This document shows positions 23,522-30,653 of a stretch of DNA of 42,263 nt, one piece after another. Within the stretch, counting starts at the first letter, position 1, and every line of letters begins with the position of its first letter. The notes under the pieces are model-generated. The model saw nothing but the letters and a program-made list of their open reading frames with translations. It was not told where the DNA came from and did no database searches. A program made the translations under genes and the position numbers. The stretch lies in assembly GCF_004402215.1 (NCBI RefSeq), contig NZ_SOEZ01000028.1, forward strand, positions 1-42,263. Reading direction: 5' to 3'. This stretch comes from Cryobacterium tagatosivorans (GTDB taxonomy: Bacteria > Actinomycetota > Actinomycetes > Actinomycetales > Microbacteriaceae).

Positions 23522-25276
23522 ATGCAGAAAGTCCTGATCGCCAATCGAGGCGAGATCGCCGTCCGCGTCATCCGCGGCTGTGACGACGCGGGCCTCGAGT
23601 CCGTCGCCGTCTACGCGGATGCCGACGCCGACGCCCTGCACGTCGGCCTCGCCACCGAGGCGTACTCCCTCGACGGAAACGGCCCGGCCGAGACCTATCT
23701 CGACCAGGCCAGGCTGCTCGACATCGCGCGCCGGTCCGGCGCGGACGCCGTGCACCCCGGCTACGGCTTCCTCTCCGAGAACGCCGACTTCGCCCAGGCC
23801 GTGCTGGACGCCGGGCTGACCTGGATCGGGCCCAGCCCCGCGGCGATCCGCACCCTGGGCAACAAGGTGTCCGCCCGCGAGATCGCCATCCGGGTCGGCG
23901 CGCCCCTCGTGGCGGGCTCGGAGGGCACGGTCGAAACCGGCGCTGAGGTGCGGGCCTTCGCGGTGGAGCATGGCCTCCCGGTGGCCATCAAGGCCGCGTT
24001 CGGCGGCGGCGGGCGCGGGCTCAAGGTGGTCTGGGAGCTGGATGACATCGAGGAAGCGTTCGACTCGGCCGTGCGCGAGTCCCAGGCCGCGTTCGGCCGC
24101 GGCGAGTGCTTCGTCGAGCGGTTCCTCAGCCGGCCCCGGCACGTCGAGGCGCAGATCCTCGCCGACGGACGCGGCAACGTGATCGTCGTCGGCACCCGCG
24201 ACTGCTCGCTGCAGCGCCGCAACCAGAAGCTGGTCGAGGAGGCCCCCGCGCCGTTCCTCACCGCCGCGCAGCGCGAACAGATCCACTCCTCGGCCAAGGC
24301 CATCTGCCGCGAGGCCGGTTACGCGGGCGCCGGCACCGTCGAGTACCTGCTCGCCGAAGACGGAACCGTCTCGTTCCTCGAGGTGAACACCCGGCTCCAG
24401 GTGGAGCATCCGATCACCGAGGAGACCTCCGGGATCGACCTCGTGCTGGCGCAGCTGGCCATAGCCGCCGGCGGGGACCTGCCGGTCGACAGCGACCCCG
24501 AGCCGCGCGGGCACTCGATCGAGTTCCGGATCAACGCGGAGGACGTCGGGCGCGGCTTCCTGCCCTCCCCCGGCACCGTCACGGCGTTCGTCCCGCCGAC
24601 CGGGCCAGGCATCCGGGTCGACACCGGCGTGCGCGCCGGCGACGTCGTGTCCCCCCAATTCGACTCCCTGCTCGCCAAGCTCATCGTCACCGGCGCCGAC
24701 CGGCAGCAGGCCCTCCGCCGGGCGCGCCGGGCGCTGGCCGAATTCGAGATCGCCGGGCTGCCCACCGTGCTGCCGTTCCACCGCGCGGTGGTGCAGACGC
24801 CCGCGTTCTCCTCGCCCGACCACCTCGGCGTGCACACCGGCTGGATCGAGTCCGACTTCGCCGAGCAGCTCGCCGGTGACCCCCAGTTCACACCGGCGGA
24901 GCCCGACGCCGCCCGCCGCACCATCACGATCGAACTCGACGGGCGACGGATGGCGCTCGGCCTGCCGGCCGGGCTCCTCGACGGCCTGGCGCGCTCCGGC
25001 GGGGCTGCCGAAGGCCGGGCTGCCGAAGGCGCCGCGGCAGCCGACGGCGACCCCGTCGACAACGGCACCCTGCGATCGACGATGGGCGGCTCGGTCGTGA
25101 AGTGGCTGGTCGAGGCCGGAAGCGAGGTCGCGGCGGGCGATCCGGTGCTCGTCGTGGAAGCGATGAAGATGGAGGCCACCGTCGCCGCCCACCGGAGCGG
25201 GACCCTCGTCGCGCACCTCGTCGGACCGGGCGACGTCGTGACGCTCGACACCGCCGTCGCGTCCATCCGCTCGTGA
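23522..25276 (+). CDS. Biotin carboxylase with C-terminal biotin carboxyl carrier domain
   Basis: The 584-residue protein has the N-terminal biotin carboxylase fold ([14 protein letters not shown]), the ATP-grasp glycine loop F-G-G-G-G-R-G near 160, [10 protein letters not shown] near 290, and a C-terminal BCCP domain with biotinylated Lys549 in E-A-M-K-M-E-A. The two are linked by an Ala/Glu-rich stretch containing a slippage-like repeat of A-E-G-x-A. Such proteins usually serve acyl-CoA carboxylases, but no CoA-type carboxyltransferase is adjacent; the neighbour is the PxpB-PxpC carboxyltransferase fold. I infer that it carboxylates for that partner. ATG at 23522 lies 4 nt after the previous stop. 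Confidence 0.93.
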   Translation: MQKVLIANRGEIAVRVIRGCDDAGLESVAVYADADADALHVGLATEAYSLDGNGPAETYLDQARLLDIARRSGADAVHPGYGFLSENADFAQAVLDAGLTWIGPSPAAIRTLGNKVSAREIAIRVGAPLVAGSEGTVETGAEVRAFAVEHGLPVAIKAAFGGGGRGLKVVWELDDIEEAFDSAVRESQAAFGRGECFVERFLSRPRHVEAQILADGRGNVIVVGTRDCSLQRRNQKLVEEAPAPFLTAAQREQIHSSAKAICREAGYAGAGTVEYLLAEDGTVSFLEVNTRLQVEHPITEETSGIDLVLAQLAIAAGGDLPVDSDPEPRGHSIEFRINAEDVGRGFLPSPGTVTAFVPPTGPGIRVDTGVRAGDVVSPQFDSLLAKLIVTGADRQQALRRARRALAEFEIAGLPTVLPFHRAVVQTPAFSSPDHLGVHTGWIESDFAEQLAGDPQFTPAEPDAARRTITIELDGRRMALGLPAGLLDGLARSGGAAEGRAAEGAAAADGDPVDNGTLRSTMGGSVVKWLVEAGSEVAAGDPVLVVEAMKMEATVAAHRSGTLVAHLVGPGDVVTLDTAVASIRS

Positions 25277-25311
25277 ACCGCCGGGCAGCCGACCCCCGAT
25301 AGCGTGGGCAC

Positions 25312-25998
25312 ATGACTCTCGAGGACATCCTGGCCGAACTGCGCCTGCAACGCGAAGGGGCCAGGCACGCCGAGACCGGGATGTGGGTGGCATCCGTGCT
25401 GCGGGAACGGATCGCGGCCGGGCAGCTCGCCCCCGGGTCGAAGCTCTCCGAAGAGGCGCTGGGCGAGGCGCTCGGCGTCTCCCGCAACACCCTCCGCGAG
25501 GCGTTCTCCGCCCTCGCCGCCGAACACGTCGTCACCAGGATCCCGAACCGGGGCGTGTACGTGGCCCGCCCGTCGGCGGACGACATCCGCGAGATCTATC
25601 GGGTGCGCCGGTACCTCGAACCGGCGGCGTTGGCCTGGTCGCCGGCGACCGACGTCACGCCCCTGCGGCTCGCTGTCGAGCGGTCCCGCGCGGCGCGCGA
25701 GGCCGGCTCGGTGACGGGCATGGCGGATGCGAACCAGGCCTTCCATGCCGGCGTGGTGGAGCTCGCGGGCAGCGAACGGCTCACCCTGCTGATGAAGCAG
25801 GTCCTCGCCGAGATGCGCCTGGTCTTCCACTCCATGGCCGCCGACCCCGTCTTCCACGCGCCATACGTGGAGGACAACGCCCGGATCGTGGAGCTCCTCG
25901 GCGCGGGTCAGCGCGCCGAGGCCGCCGAGCTGATGGCCGACTACCTGCGCCGCGCCGAGGCGCAGCTGCTGGCCGCCATGGCCGGGAACGGCGCCTGA
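25312..25998 (+). CDS. GntR-family regulator with FCD domain
   Basis: The 228-residue protein has a winged helix at residues 22-88 (G-S-K-L-S-E-E-A-L-G-E-A-L-G-V-S-R-N-T-L-R-E-A) and an all-helical FCD effector domain (D-I-R-E-I-Y-R-V-R-R to the C-terminus) with Asp/His residues placed to bind a metal and a small carboxylic acid. It is the natural candidate to bind the palindromes at 21061 and 28274 and to sense oxoproline, glutamate or a relative. ATG at 25312 has TAGCGT 6 nt upstream and no ribosome-binding site, so it may have its own leaderless promoter besides read-through from the pxp operon. Confidence 0.9.
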   Translation: MTLEDILAELRLQREGARHAETGMWVASVLRERIAAGQLAPGSKLSEEALGEALGVSRNTLREAFSALAAEHVVTRIPNRGVYVARPSADDIREIYRVRRYLEPAALAWSPATDVTPLRLAVERSRAAREAGSVTGMADANQAFHAGVVELAGSERLTLLMKQVLAEMRLVFHSMAADPVFHAPYVEDNARIVELLGAGQRAEAAELMADYLRRAEAQLLAAMAGNGA

Positions 25999-26033
25999 CT
26001 ACGGGACGAGGTAGTCCGAGTCCCGGGCGTCGG
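25999..26033. repeat. 35-bp direct repeat, copy 1 (duplicated tail of the DUF1445 gene)
   Basis: This segment is identical over 35 bp to 26138-26172, which is the stop codon and last codons of the DUF1445 gene (encoding S-D-Y-L-V-P). It starts directly after the GntR stop codon. The repeat distance is 139 bp. Confidence 0.95.
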
Positions 26034-26066
26034 CAACCGCGACCGCGACTGCCGCGACTGTTGCTG

Positions 26067-26110
26067 AACCGGACAATTGTGGCCAGCACACCGGCCACAG
26101 TCGTCCGGTT
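26067..26110. repeat. Long hairpin between the 35-bp direct repeats
   Basis: Arms 26067-26084 (AACCGGACAATTGTGGCC) and 26093-26110 pair over 18 bp with two mismatches; the loop is 8 nt. It is within the 104 bp that separate the two 35-bp direct repeats and in the convergent gap between gntR and the DUF1445 gene. It may act as a bidirectional terminator or be part of an inserted palindromic element. Confidence 0.75.
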
Positions 26111-26137
26111 TGGGAACAGGTGGGGCGCCCGGAGGGC

Positions 26138-26959
26138 CTACGGGACGAGGTAGTCCGAGTCCCGGGCGTCGGTGATCAGCATGAAACCGGGCGCGTGACC
26201 GATCGCCAGCGACGGCCGGGACTCCATCACGGCGGCCTGCGGAGTGACGCCGCACGCCCAGAAGACCGGGACGTCGCCGTCCCTGAGCTCGACGGCATCG
26301 CCGAAGTCCGGCGCGGCCAGGTCAACGATGCCGAGCACCGCCGGATCCCCCACGTGCACGGGCGCCCCGTGCACGGCGGGGTACCGGGCGGTGATCCGCA
26401 CGGCGTCGGCCACCTGCGCGGCCGGGATCGGCCGCATCGACACGACCATCGGCCCGGCCAGCGCACCGGCGGATGCCGAGCGCACGGTGGTGCGGTACAT
26501 CGGCACGTTGACGCCCTGCTCGATGTGCGCGATGCGGATGCCGGCATCCTGCAGCGCCGCCTCGAAGGTGAAGCTGCAGCCGATGATGAAGGTCACGAGG
26601 TCGTCCCGCCACCAGCCGGTGATGTCACCGGGTTCGGCCACGAGCACGCCGTCCTCGTAGACGGTGTACCGGGGCAGGTCGGTGCGGATGTCGCCGCCCG
26701 CCAGCAGCGGACCGCTCGTCTCACCGGCGCCCTGCACGCCGAGGATGGGGCAGGACTTCGGGTTGCGCTGCGCGAACAGCAACACGTCGAAGGCCTGGGC
26801 CCGCGGGACGATGATCAGGTTCGCCTGGGTGAATCCCCGCGACCAGCCGGCCGTGGGCGAGGCGAGCCCGCCGCGGAACAGGGCGCGGGCCTCGGCCGGA
26901 GCGAGCGAGGCCGGGTCAACGGGGGCCGCGGCCCTGTCGGTCACCGTGCGCGGCGGCAT
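26138..26959 (-). CDS. DUF1445 family protein (putative hydro-lyase / D-glutamate cyclase-like, YcsI-type)
   Basis: The 273-residue protein matches the YcsI/DUF1445 family: A-N-L-I-I-V-P near residue 47, D-F-L-L-F-type [15 protein letters not shown] near 57, then [15 protein letters not shown] near 125, V-P-M-Y-R-T near 152, and F-W-A-C-G-V-T-P-Q near 233. The vertebrate protein DGLUCY, which contains this domain, turns D-glutamate into 5-oxo-D-proline, so here it may feed the 5-oxoprolinase. It is 9 bp downstream of the NRAMP-type transporter gene in the same operon. Its last codons and stop are duplicated downstream. Confidence 0.87.
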   Translation of the reverse strand: MPPRTVTDRAAAPVDPASLAPAEARALFRGGLASPTAGWSRGFTQANLIIVPRAQAFDVLLFAQRNPKSCPILGVQGAGETSGPLLAGGDIRTDLPRYTVYEDGVLVAEPGDITGWWRDDLVTFIIGCSFTFEAALQDAGIRIAHIEQGVNVPMYRTTVRSASAGALAGPMVVSMRPIPAAQVADAVRITARYPAVHGAPVHVGDPAVLGIVDLAAPDFGDAVELRDGDVPVFWACGVTPQAAVMESRPSLAIGHAPGFMLITDARDSDYLVP

Positions 26960-26968
26960 CCGGTTCGC

Positions 26969-28207
26969 CTAGGCCCAGAGCAGCGCGAGGCCGCTCAGCG
27001 ACTTGTAGCCGAGGAAGAGCGTGAGCAGCCAGGCGGCGAGGCCGATGTAGAGCAACACCCTGGGGTAAACGTAGCCGCCGAGGAGGTCGCGGCGGCGCCA
27101 GGCCACCCAGAGGATGACGGCGAAGCCGACCGGCAGGATCAGCCCGTTGATCGCGCCGGCCATGATCAGCAGGGTGGCCGGGGCCTGGCCGAGCAGGGTG
27201 AAGACCACGGTCGAGACGGCGATGAAGACGACCGTGGCGATGCTGCGGGTGCGCGGCTTGGTCTTCGCCGTCGTCACGAAGGAAATCGAGGTGTACGCCG
27301 CGCCGATCACGGAGGTGATCGATGCCGCCCAGAGCACGATGCCGAAGAGCTTGAGGCCGACCTCGCCGGCGGCCGCCTGGAAGGCCTCGGCCGGCATGTT
27401 GTCGCTGGTGAGGGCGACGCCGCCGGCGACGACGCCGAGGATCGCGAGGAAGAGCAGCACGCGGATGACGCCGGTGATGATGATGCCGAGAACGGAGCTG
27501 CGGGTGATCTCCTTCACGTTGTCCGGGCCGGAAACGCCGGCGTCGATCATCCGGTGCGCGCCGGCGTAGGTGATGTACCCGCCGATGGTGCCGCCGATGA
27601 GGGTGGTGATGATGAGAAAGTCGACGTTGTCCGGGATGACGGCGTTCTTCAGCGCGAGGCCGAGCGGCGGCTGGGAGACGATCGCGACGTAGGCGATCAG
27701 CAGGATCATCACGGCGCCGAGGATGACGACGATCTTGTCGAGCGCCAGCCCGGCCCGCTTGCTCAGGAAGATCGCGATCGCGATGACGGCGGAGATGACG
27801 CCGCCGACCTTGGCGTCGACGCCGAAGAGCACGTTGGTGGCCAGGCCTGTGCCGGCGATGTTGCCGATGTTGAAGACGAGTCCGCCGAGGCAGATCAGGA
27901 CGGCGAGGAACCAGCCGGCTCCGGGGAGCACGGTATTCGCGAGCTCCTGGGCGCGCTTGCCGCTGACGCCGATGACCCGCCAGACGTTCAGCTGCACGGC
28001 GATGTCGACGAGGATCGAGACCACGATCGCGAAGGCGAAGGCCGCCCCGAGCTGCACCGTGAACGTGGTGGTCTGGATGATGAAGCCAGGGCCGACGGCA
28101 CTGGTGGCCATCAGGAACATCGCGCCGAGCAGGGCACTCCTGTGCTTGTTCTTCGGACGCGTCTTCTTCGGACGCTGGACCTTGGGTGCTGCGGCGGTGG
28201 TGGCCAT
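26969..28207 (-). CDS. NRAMP-fold transporter lacking the metal-binding motif (YcsG-type; possible 5-oxoproline or glutamate uptake)
   Basis: The 412-residue protein has about 11 hydrophobic segments and NRAMP-family similarity. In metal-transporting NRAMPs TM1 carries D-P-G-N, whose Asp and Asn bind the ion; here the segment reads G-P-G-F-I-I-Q-T (near residue 38), so both ligands are missing. The TM6 region, G-T-I-G-G-Y-I-T-Y-A-G-A-H-R-M near 225, also lacks the usual M-P-H. This fits the YcsG branch found with ycsF and ycsI in B. subtilis, and points to an organic substrate. The ATG at 28207 follows a weak AAGTGAG site; a GTG at 28255 in frame is an alternative. The shared 15-bp palindrome lies 67 bp upstream. 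Confidence 0.87.
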   Translation of the reverse strand: MATTAAAPKVQRPKKTRPKNKHRSALLGAMFLMATSAVGPGFIIQTTTFTVQLGAAFAFAIVVSILVDIAVQLNVWRVIGVSGKRAQELANTVLPGAGWFLAVLICLGGLVFNIGNIAGTGLATNVLFGVDAKVGGVISAVIAIAIFLSKRAGLALDKIVVILGAVMILLIAYVAIVSQPPLGLALKNAVIPDNVDFLIITTLIGGTIGGYITYAGAHRMIDAGVSGPDNVKEITRSSVLGIIITGVIRVLLFLAILGVVAGGVALTSDNMPAEAFQAAAGEVGLKLFGIVLWAASITSVIGAAYTSISFVTTAKTKPRTRSIATVVFIAVSTVVFTLLGQAPATLLIMAGAINGLILPVGFAVILWVAWRRRDLLGGYVYPRVLLYIGLAAWLLTLFLGYKSLSGLALLWA

Positions 28208-28273
28208 GGGCGCGCTCACTTCGTTGTGGGGAAATGCGTCAGCACCGGAGGTCACTGATTTCGTGAAAGCCTA

Positions 28274-28288
28274 CGATTGTTCAACAAT
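28274..28288. promoter_or_regulatory. 15-bp palindromic operator before the transporter operon
   Basis: GATTGTTCAACAATC is the exact reverse complement of the site at 21061, and like it is a perfect palindrome around the central base. It lies upstream of the leftward transporter-DUF1445 operon, so the same GntR/FCD protein should control both units. Confidence 0.75.
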
Positions 28289-28331
28289 CACCGCAACCTT
28301 TTCACCAAAGTCGCTGGTCAGCGGGGCGGAA

Positions 28332-28363
28332 CCCGGCGCCGGCCGGCCGACCCGGGCGCCGGG
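28332..28363. terminator. GC-rich hairpin after the M20 peptidase gene
   Basis: CCCGGCGCC (28332-28340) and GGCGCCGGG (28355-28363) pair over 9 bp around a 14-nt loop, 15-46 bp beyond the leftward M20 stop codon. Probably the M20 terminator, insulating the transporter promoter downstream. Confidence 0.45.
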
Positions 28364-28377
28364 GAGTTCGGTGCGGC

Positions 28378-29544
28378 TCAGCCGCAGAAGTCGGTGATCG
28401 TGCCGGTGAGGATGTCGGTCAGCCGGTGCACCGACTCCACCTCCGCCCACTCCGTGTCGGCGTGGGCGCCGCCGCCTTCGACGCCGATCAGCAGGCACGG
28501 GATGCCGGCCTCGAGGATGAGGCCGGCATCGGTCCAGAAGGGCTCGCCGCGCCGGGTGGGCTTCCGGCCGAGCACGCGCTCGGCGTTGCCGCTCAGGGCC
28601 CGCACGATGGGCCACTCGGGGTCGGCCTCGAAGGCGCCGCGCGCGACCAGGCGCGTCAGGCGGGCGGTGAACTCGGGCGTTTCGGCCGCCAGCCGGCCCA
28701 GCAGCGCCGCCAGCTCGGCCTCGACGGCATCCGGCGCCTCTCCGGGCAGGGTGCGCCGCTCGACGGTGAGGGTGCAGGAGGGCGCGACCGTGGCGGCATC
28801 CTCCCCGCCCCTGATCATCGACACGCGCACGGTGCCGTGGCCCAGCAGCGGGTGTGCGGGGGCCGACTCGAGGCGGCCGCGCAGTTCGTCCAGCGCCCGG
28901 AGCACGAGGCCGGCGTGCGCGATCGCGTCGACGCCCTGCTCGGGCATGGACCCGTGCGCGGCCCGGCCGGTGAGTTCCACCTCGAACCAGGCGAAGCCGC
29001 GGTGGGCGACGGTGAGGCAGAGCTCGCTCGGCTCGGCCACGATGGCGGCGTCCGCGCGGTAGGGGCGCAGAACCTCCTCGGTGCCGAGGCTGCCGAACTC
29101 CTCGTCGGCGACGAGGGTGACGATCACGTCGCCGGCCAGGCCGGTCGCGGAAGCGCGCGCGGCCGCGACCAGGATCGCCGCGATGCCGCACTTCATGTCG
29201 AACGCGCCGCGGCCGAAGAGCATCCCGTCGCGGACCTCGCCGCCGAACGGGTCGCCCTCGTAGCCGACGACGCCGACGGTGTCGAGGTGGCCGTTCAGCA
29301 TGAGCGAGCGCCCTCCCCCGGTTCCGCGCGCGATGCCGACGACGGACGGGCGCCCCCTGCGGTCCTCGAGCCGGTGCACCTCGAAGCCCTGCCGAGCGAG
29401 CCAGCCGGAGCACCAGGCCGCGATCGCGTGCTCTCCTGCGGCGCCGGGCACGAGGTCGGGGTTGACCGAGTCGATGGCGATGAGCCGTTGGGAGACCGCT
29501 ATGGGGTCGAGGTCACGGTCACGGGGAAGTTCTGGCTGGGGCAC
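28378..29544 (-). CDS. M20/ArgE/DapE-family metallopeptidase
   Basis: The 388-residue protein carries the two-zinc M20 set: N-G-H-L-D-T-V near residue 84, A-F-D-M-K-C-G-I-A near 114, D-E-E-F-G-S-L-G-T near 145, A-E-P-S-E near 170, and the C-terminal G-G-A-H-A-D-T-E. The inserted dimerisation domain lies around 185-290. Substrates of this group are N-acyl amino acids or dipeptides; E-P-S-E-L and D-T-E-W-A resemble acetylornithine/succinyl-diaminopimelate deacylases, but no pathway partner is adjacent. The GTG at 29544 has TAGATT 6 nt upstream and no ribosome-binding site, so a leaderless message is likely. Divergent from the CPBP-like gene. Confidence 0.88.
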   Translation of the reverse strand: MPQPELPRDRDLDPIAVSQRLIAIDSVNPDLVPGAAGEHAIAAWCSGWLARQGFEVHRLEDRRGRPSVVGIARGTGGGRSLMLNGHLDTVGVVGYEGDPFGGEVRDGMLFGRGAFDMKCGIAAILVAAARASATGLAGDVIVTLVADEEFGSLGTEEVLRPYRADAAIVAEPSELCLTVAHRGFAWFEVELTGRAAHGSMPEQGVDAIAHAGLVLRALDELRGRLESAPAHPLLGHGTVRVSMIRGGEDAATVAPSCTLTVERRTLPGEAPDAVEAELAALLGRLAAETPEFTARLTRLVARGAFEADPEWPIVRALSGNAERVLGRKPTRRGEPFWTDAGLILEAGIPCLLIGVEGGGAHADTEWAEVESVHRLTDILTGTITDFCG

Positions 29545-29567
29545 GGGTCGAATCTACCGGCCGCACG

Positions 29568-29588
29568 CGAGTGCGCCGGGCGCACTCG
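29568..29588. promoter_or_regulatory. 9-bp palindrome centred between two divergent leaderless promoters
   Basis: CGAGTGCGC, loop CGG, GCGCACTCG. It is flanked on each side by a -10-like hexamer (minus-strand TAGATT before the M20 GTG, plus-strand TAGGGT before the CPBP-like ATG). A shared operator for the two divergent genes is possible. Confidence 0.4.
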
Positions 29589-29601
29589 GTAGGGTTTTGC
29601 C

Positions 29602-30441
29602 ATGGGTGTCGACAAGAGTCCGGTTGCGAGCGGTACGGCCACGCGGATGCCCCCGCGCGCCTCGTGGGGGCTGGTCCCGGCGGCCCTGGTGTCGGCATCC
29701 GCCGTGCTGCTCTTCGGCCTGCGTATCCCGGTCGCCGGCTACGCCGTGCTGGGCGCCGCCCTGCTGCTCGCGTTCGTCATCAACCGGGCGCTGTTCCGGG
29801 ACCTGCTCCTGATCGGGCTCGGCCTGGTCATCATCAGCACGATCTCGGTCGAGGCCAACATCAGCTACCCGAACATGGCGCTGATGGGACTCGTGCTCGG
29901 CCTGGCCGTGCTCGTGCCGTACCTGATCGCGCGCTACGCATACCGCACGCACGCGATCCGGTTCCCGATACGGACCGGCCAGCGCTGGACCACGCTCGAG
30001 CGCTGGTACCTGGTGCTCGTGGTCCTGCTGGGCTGGCTCATCCTGCCGACCTACTTCATCCGCTCGGGCGCGTACGAGAACTGGCCGGCCGTGACCGCGC
30101 CGGACGAGATCGCGCGCCTCTTCGTCGGCGTCAACGTGGTGGGCATCTGGGACGAGCTGTTCTTCATCTGCACCGTGTTCGCCCTGCTACGGCGCCACTT
30201 CCCCGACTGGCAGGCGAACCTGCTGCAGGCGGTGATCTTCACGTCGTTCCTCTGGGAGCTCGGGTACCGCAGCTGGGGGCCGCTGATGACCTTCCCCTTC
30301 GCGCTGCTGCAGGGCTACACCTTCAAGGTCACCAAGTCCCTGACCTATGTCGTCTGCGTGCACCTCCTCTTCGACCTCGTGGTCTTCCTCGTGATCGTGC
30401 ACGCGCACACCCGCGAGTGGCTGCCGATCTTCGTCTACTAG
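29602..30441 (+). CDS. CPBP-like intramembrane protein
   Basis: The 279-residue protein has about eight hydrophobic segments. The last part resembles the CPBP (Abi/CAAX) intramembrane protease family: G-I-W-D-E-L-F-F near residue 184, F-L-W-E-L-G-Y-R near 217 and H-L-L-F-D near 254. The classical first motif is E-E-x-x-x-R; here it is D-E followed by no Arg, so the protease activity is uncertain and the protein may be a non-catalytic relative. The ATG at 29602 is preceded by TAGGGT 6 nt upstream with no Shine-Dalgarno sequence, consistent with a leaderless transcript. It is a single-gene unit followed by an interleaved palindrome. Confidence 0.7.
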   Translation: MGVDKSPVASGTATRMPPRASWGLVPAALVSASAVLLFGLRIPVAGYAVLGAALLLAFVINRALFRDLLLIGLGLVIISTISVEANISYPNMALMGLVLGLAVLVPYLIARYAYRTHAIRFPIRTGQRWTTLERWYLVLVVLLGWLILPTYFIRSGAYENWPAVTAPDEIARLFVGVNVVGIWDELFFICTVFALLRRHFPDWQANLLQAVIFTSFLWELGYRSWGPLMTFPFALLQGYTFKVTKSLTYVVCVHLLFDLVVFLVIVHAHTREWLPIFVY

Positions 30442-30471
30442 CCCGCCCAGTTCCTCGCGCACGCTGGCGAG

Positions 30472-30538
30472 AGTCGCCGTTGCCGCCGAGAATCGCCGCT
30501 CCAACGGCGACTTTGGGCGGAAACGGCGATTCTCGGCG
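30472..30538. repeat. Interleaved double inverted repeat (A-B-A'-B'), family E copy 1
   Basis: Two perfect inverted repeats overlap: A AGTCGCCGTTG (30472-30482) with A' (30502-30512), and B CGCCGAGAATCGCCG (30484-30498) with B' (30524-30538). Because B opens before A' closes, the RNA could fold as a pseudoknot or as two alternative hairpins. A diverged copy with the same block order lies at 37641-37707. It follows the CPBP-like gene. Confidence 0.75.
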
Positions 30539-30582
30539 TCGAGGCAGCTCGGGGCGCGCCGCACCCCTTGCGCAACCGCAAC

Positions 30583-30622
30583 ACGCGATATATCGTGTTC
30601 ACTGAGACGCGATATATCGCGT
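30583..30622. promoter_or_regulatory. Two ATATAT palindromes, candidate PadR operators
   Basis: ACGCGATATATCGTGT (30583-30598, one mismatched pair) and ACGCGATATATCGCGT (30607-30622, perfect) are centred 24 bp apart, just before the DUF4097-padR operon. They contain the only strong A/T runs in the area and probably overlap the -10 box. PadR proteins commonly bind ATAT-type palindromes and repress their own operon. Confidence 0.75.
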
Positions 30623-30653
30623 GCAGACGTGTTGTACGACTGAAGGAGCAGAA

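Noticed and set aside
23522..25276. Acetyl- or propionyl-CoA carboxylase alpha subunit as the function of the biotin carboxylase
   Set aside because: Sequence alone allows it, but there is no accD- or pccB-type partner here and the gene is 4 bp from the PxpB-PxpC fusion; kept only as an alternative.
26034..26137. The 104-bp insert between the direct repeats as a small RNA gene or an IS remnant
   Set aside because: No promoter or transposase trace is visible and no terminal inverted repeats frame it; the hairpin alone is not enough.
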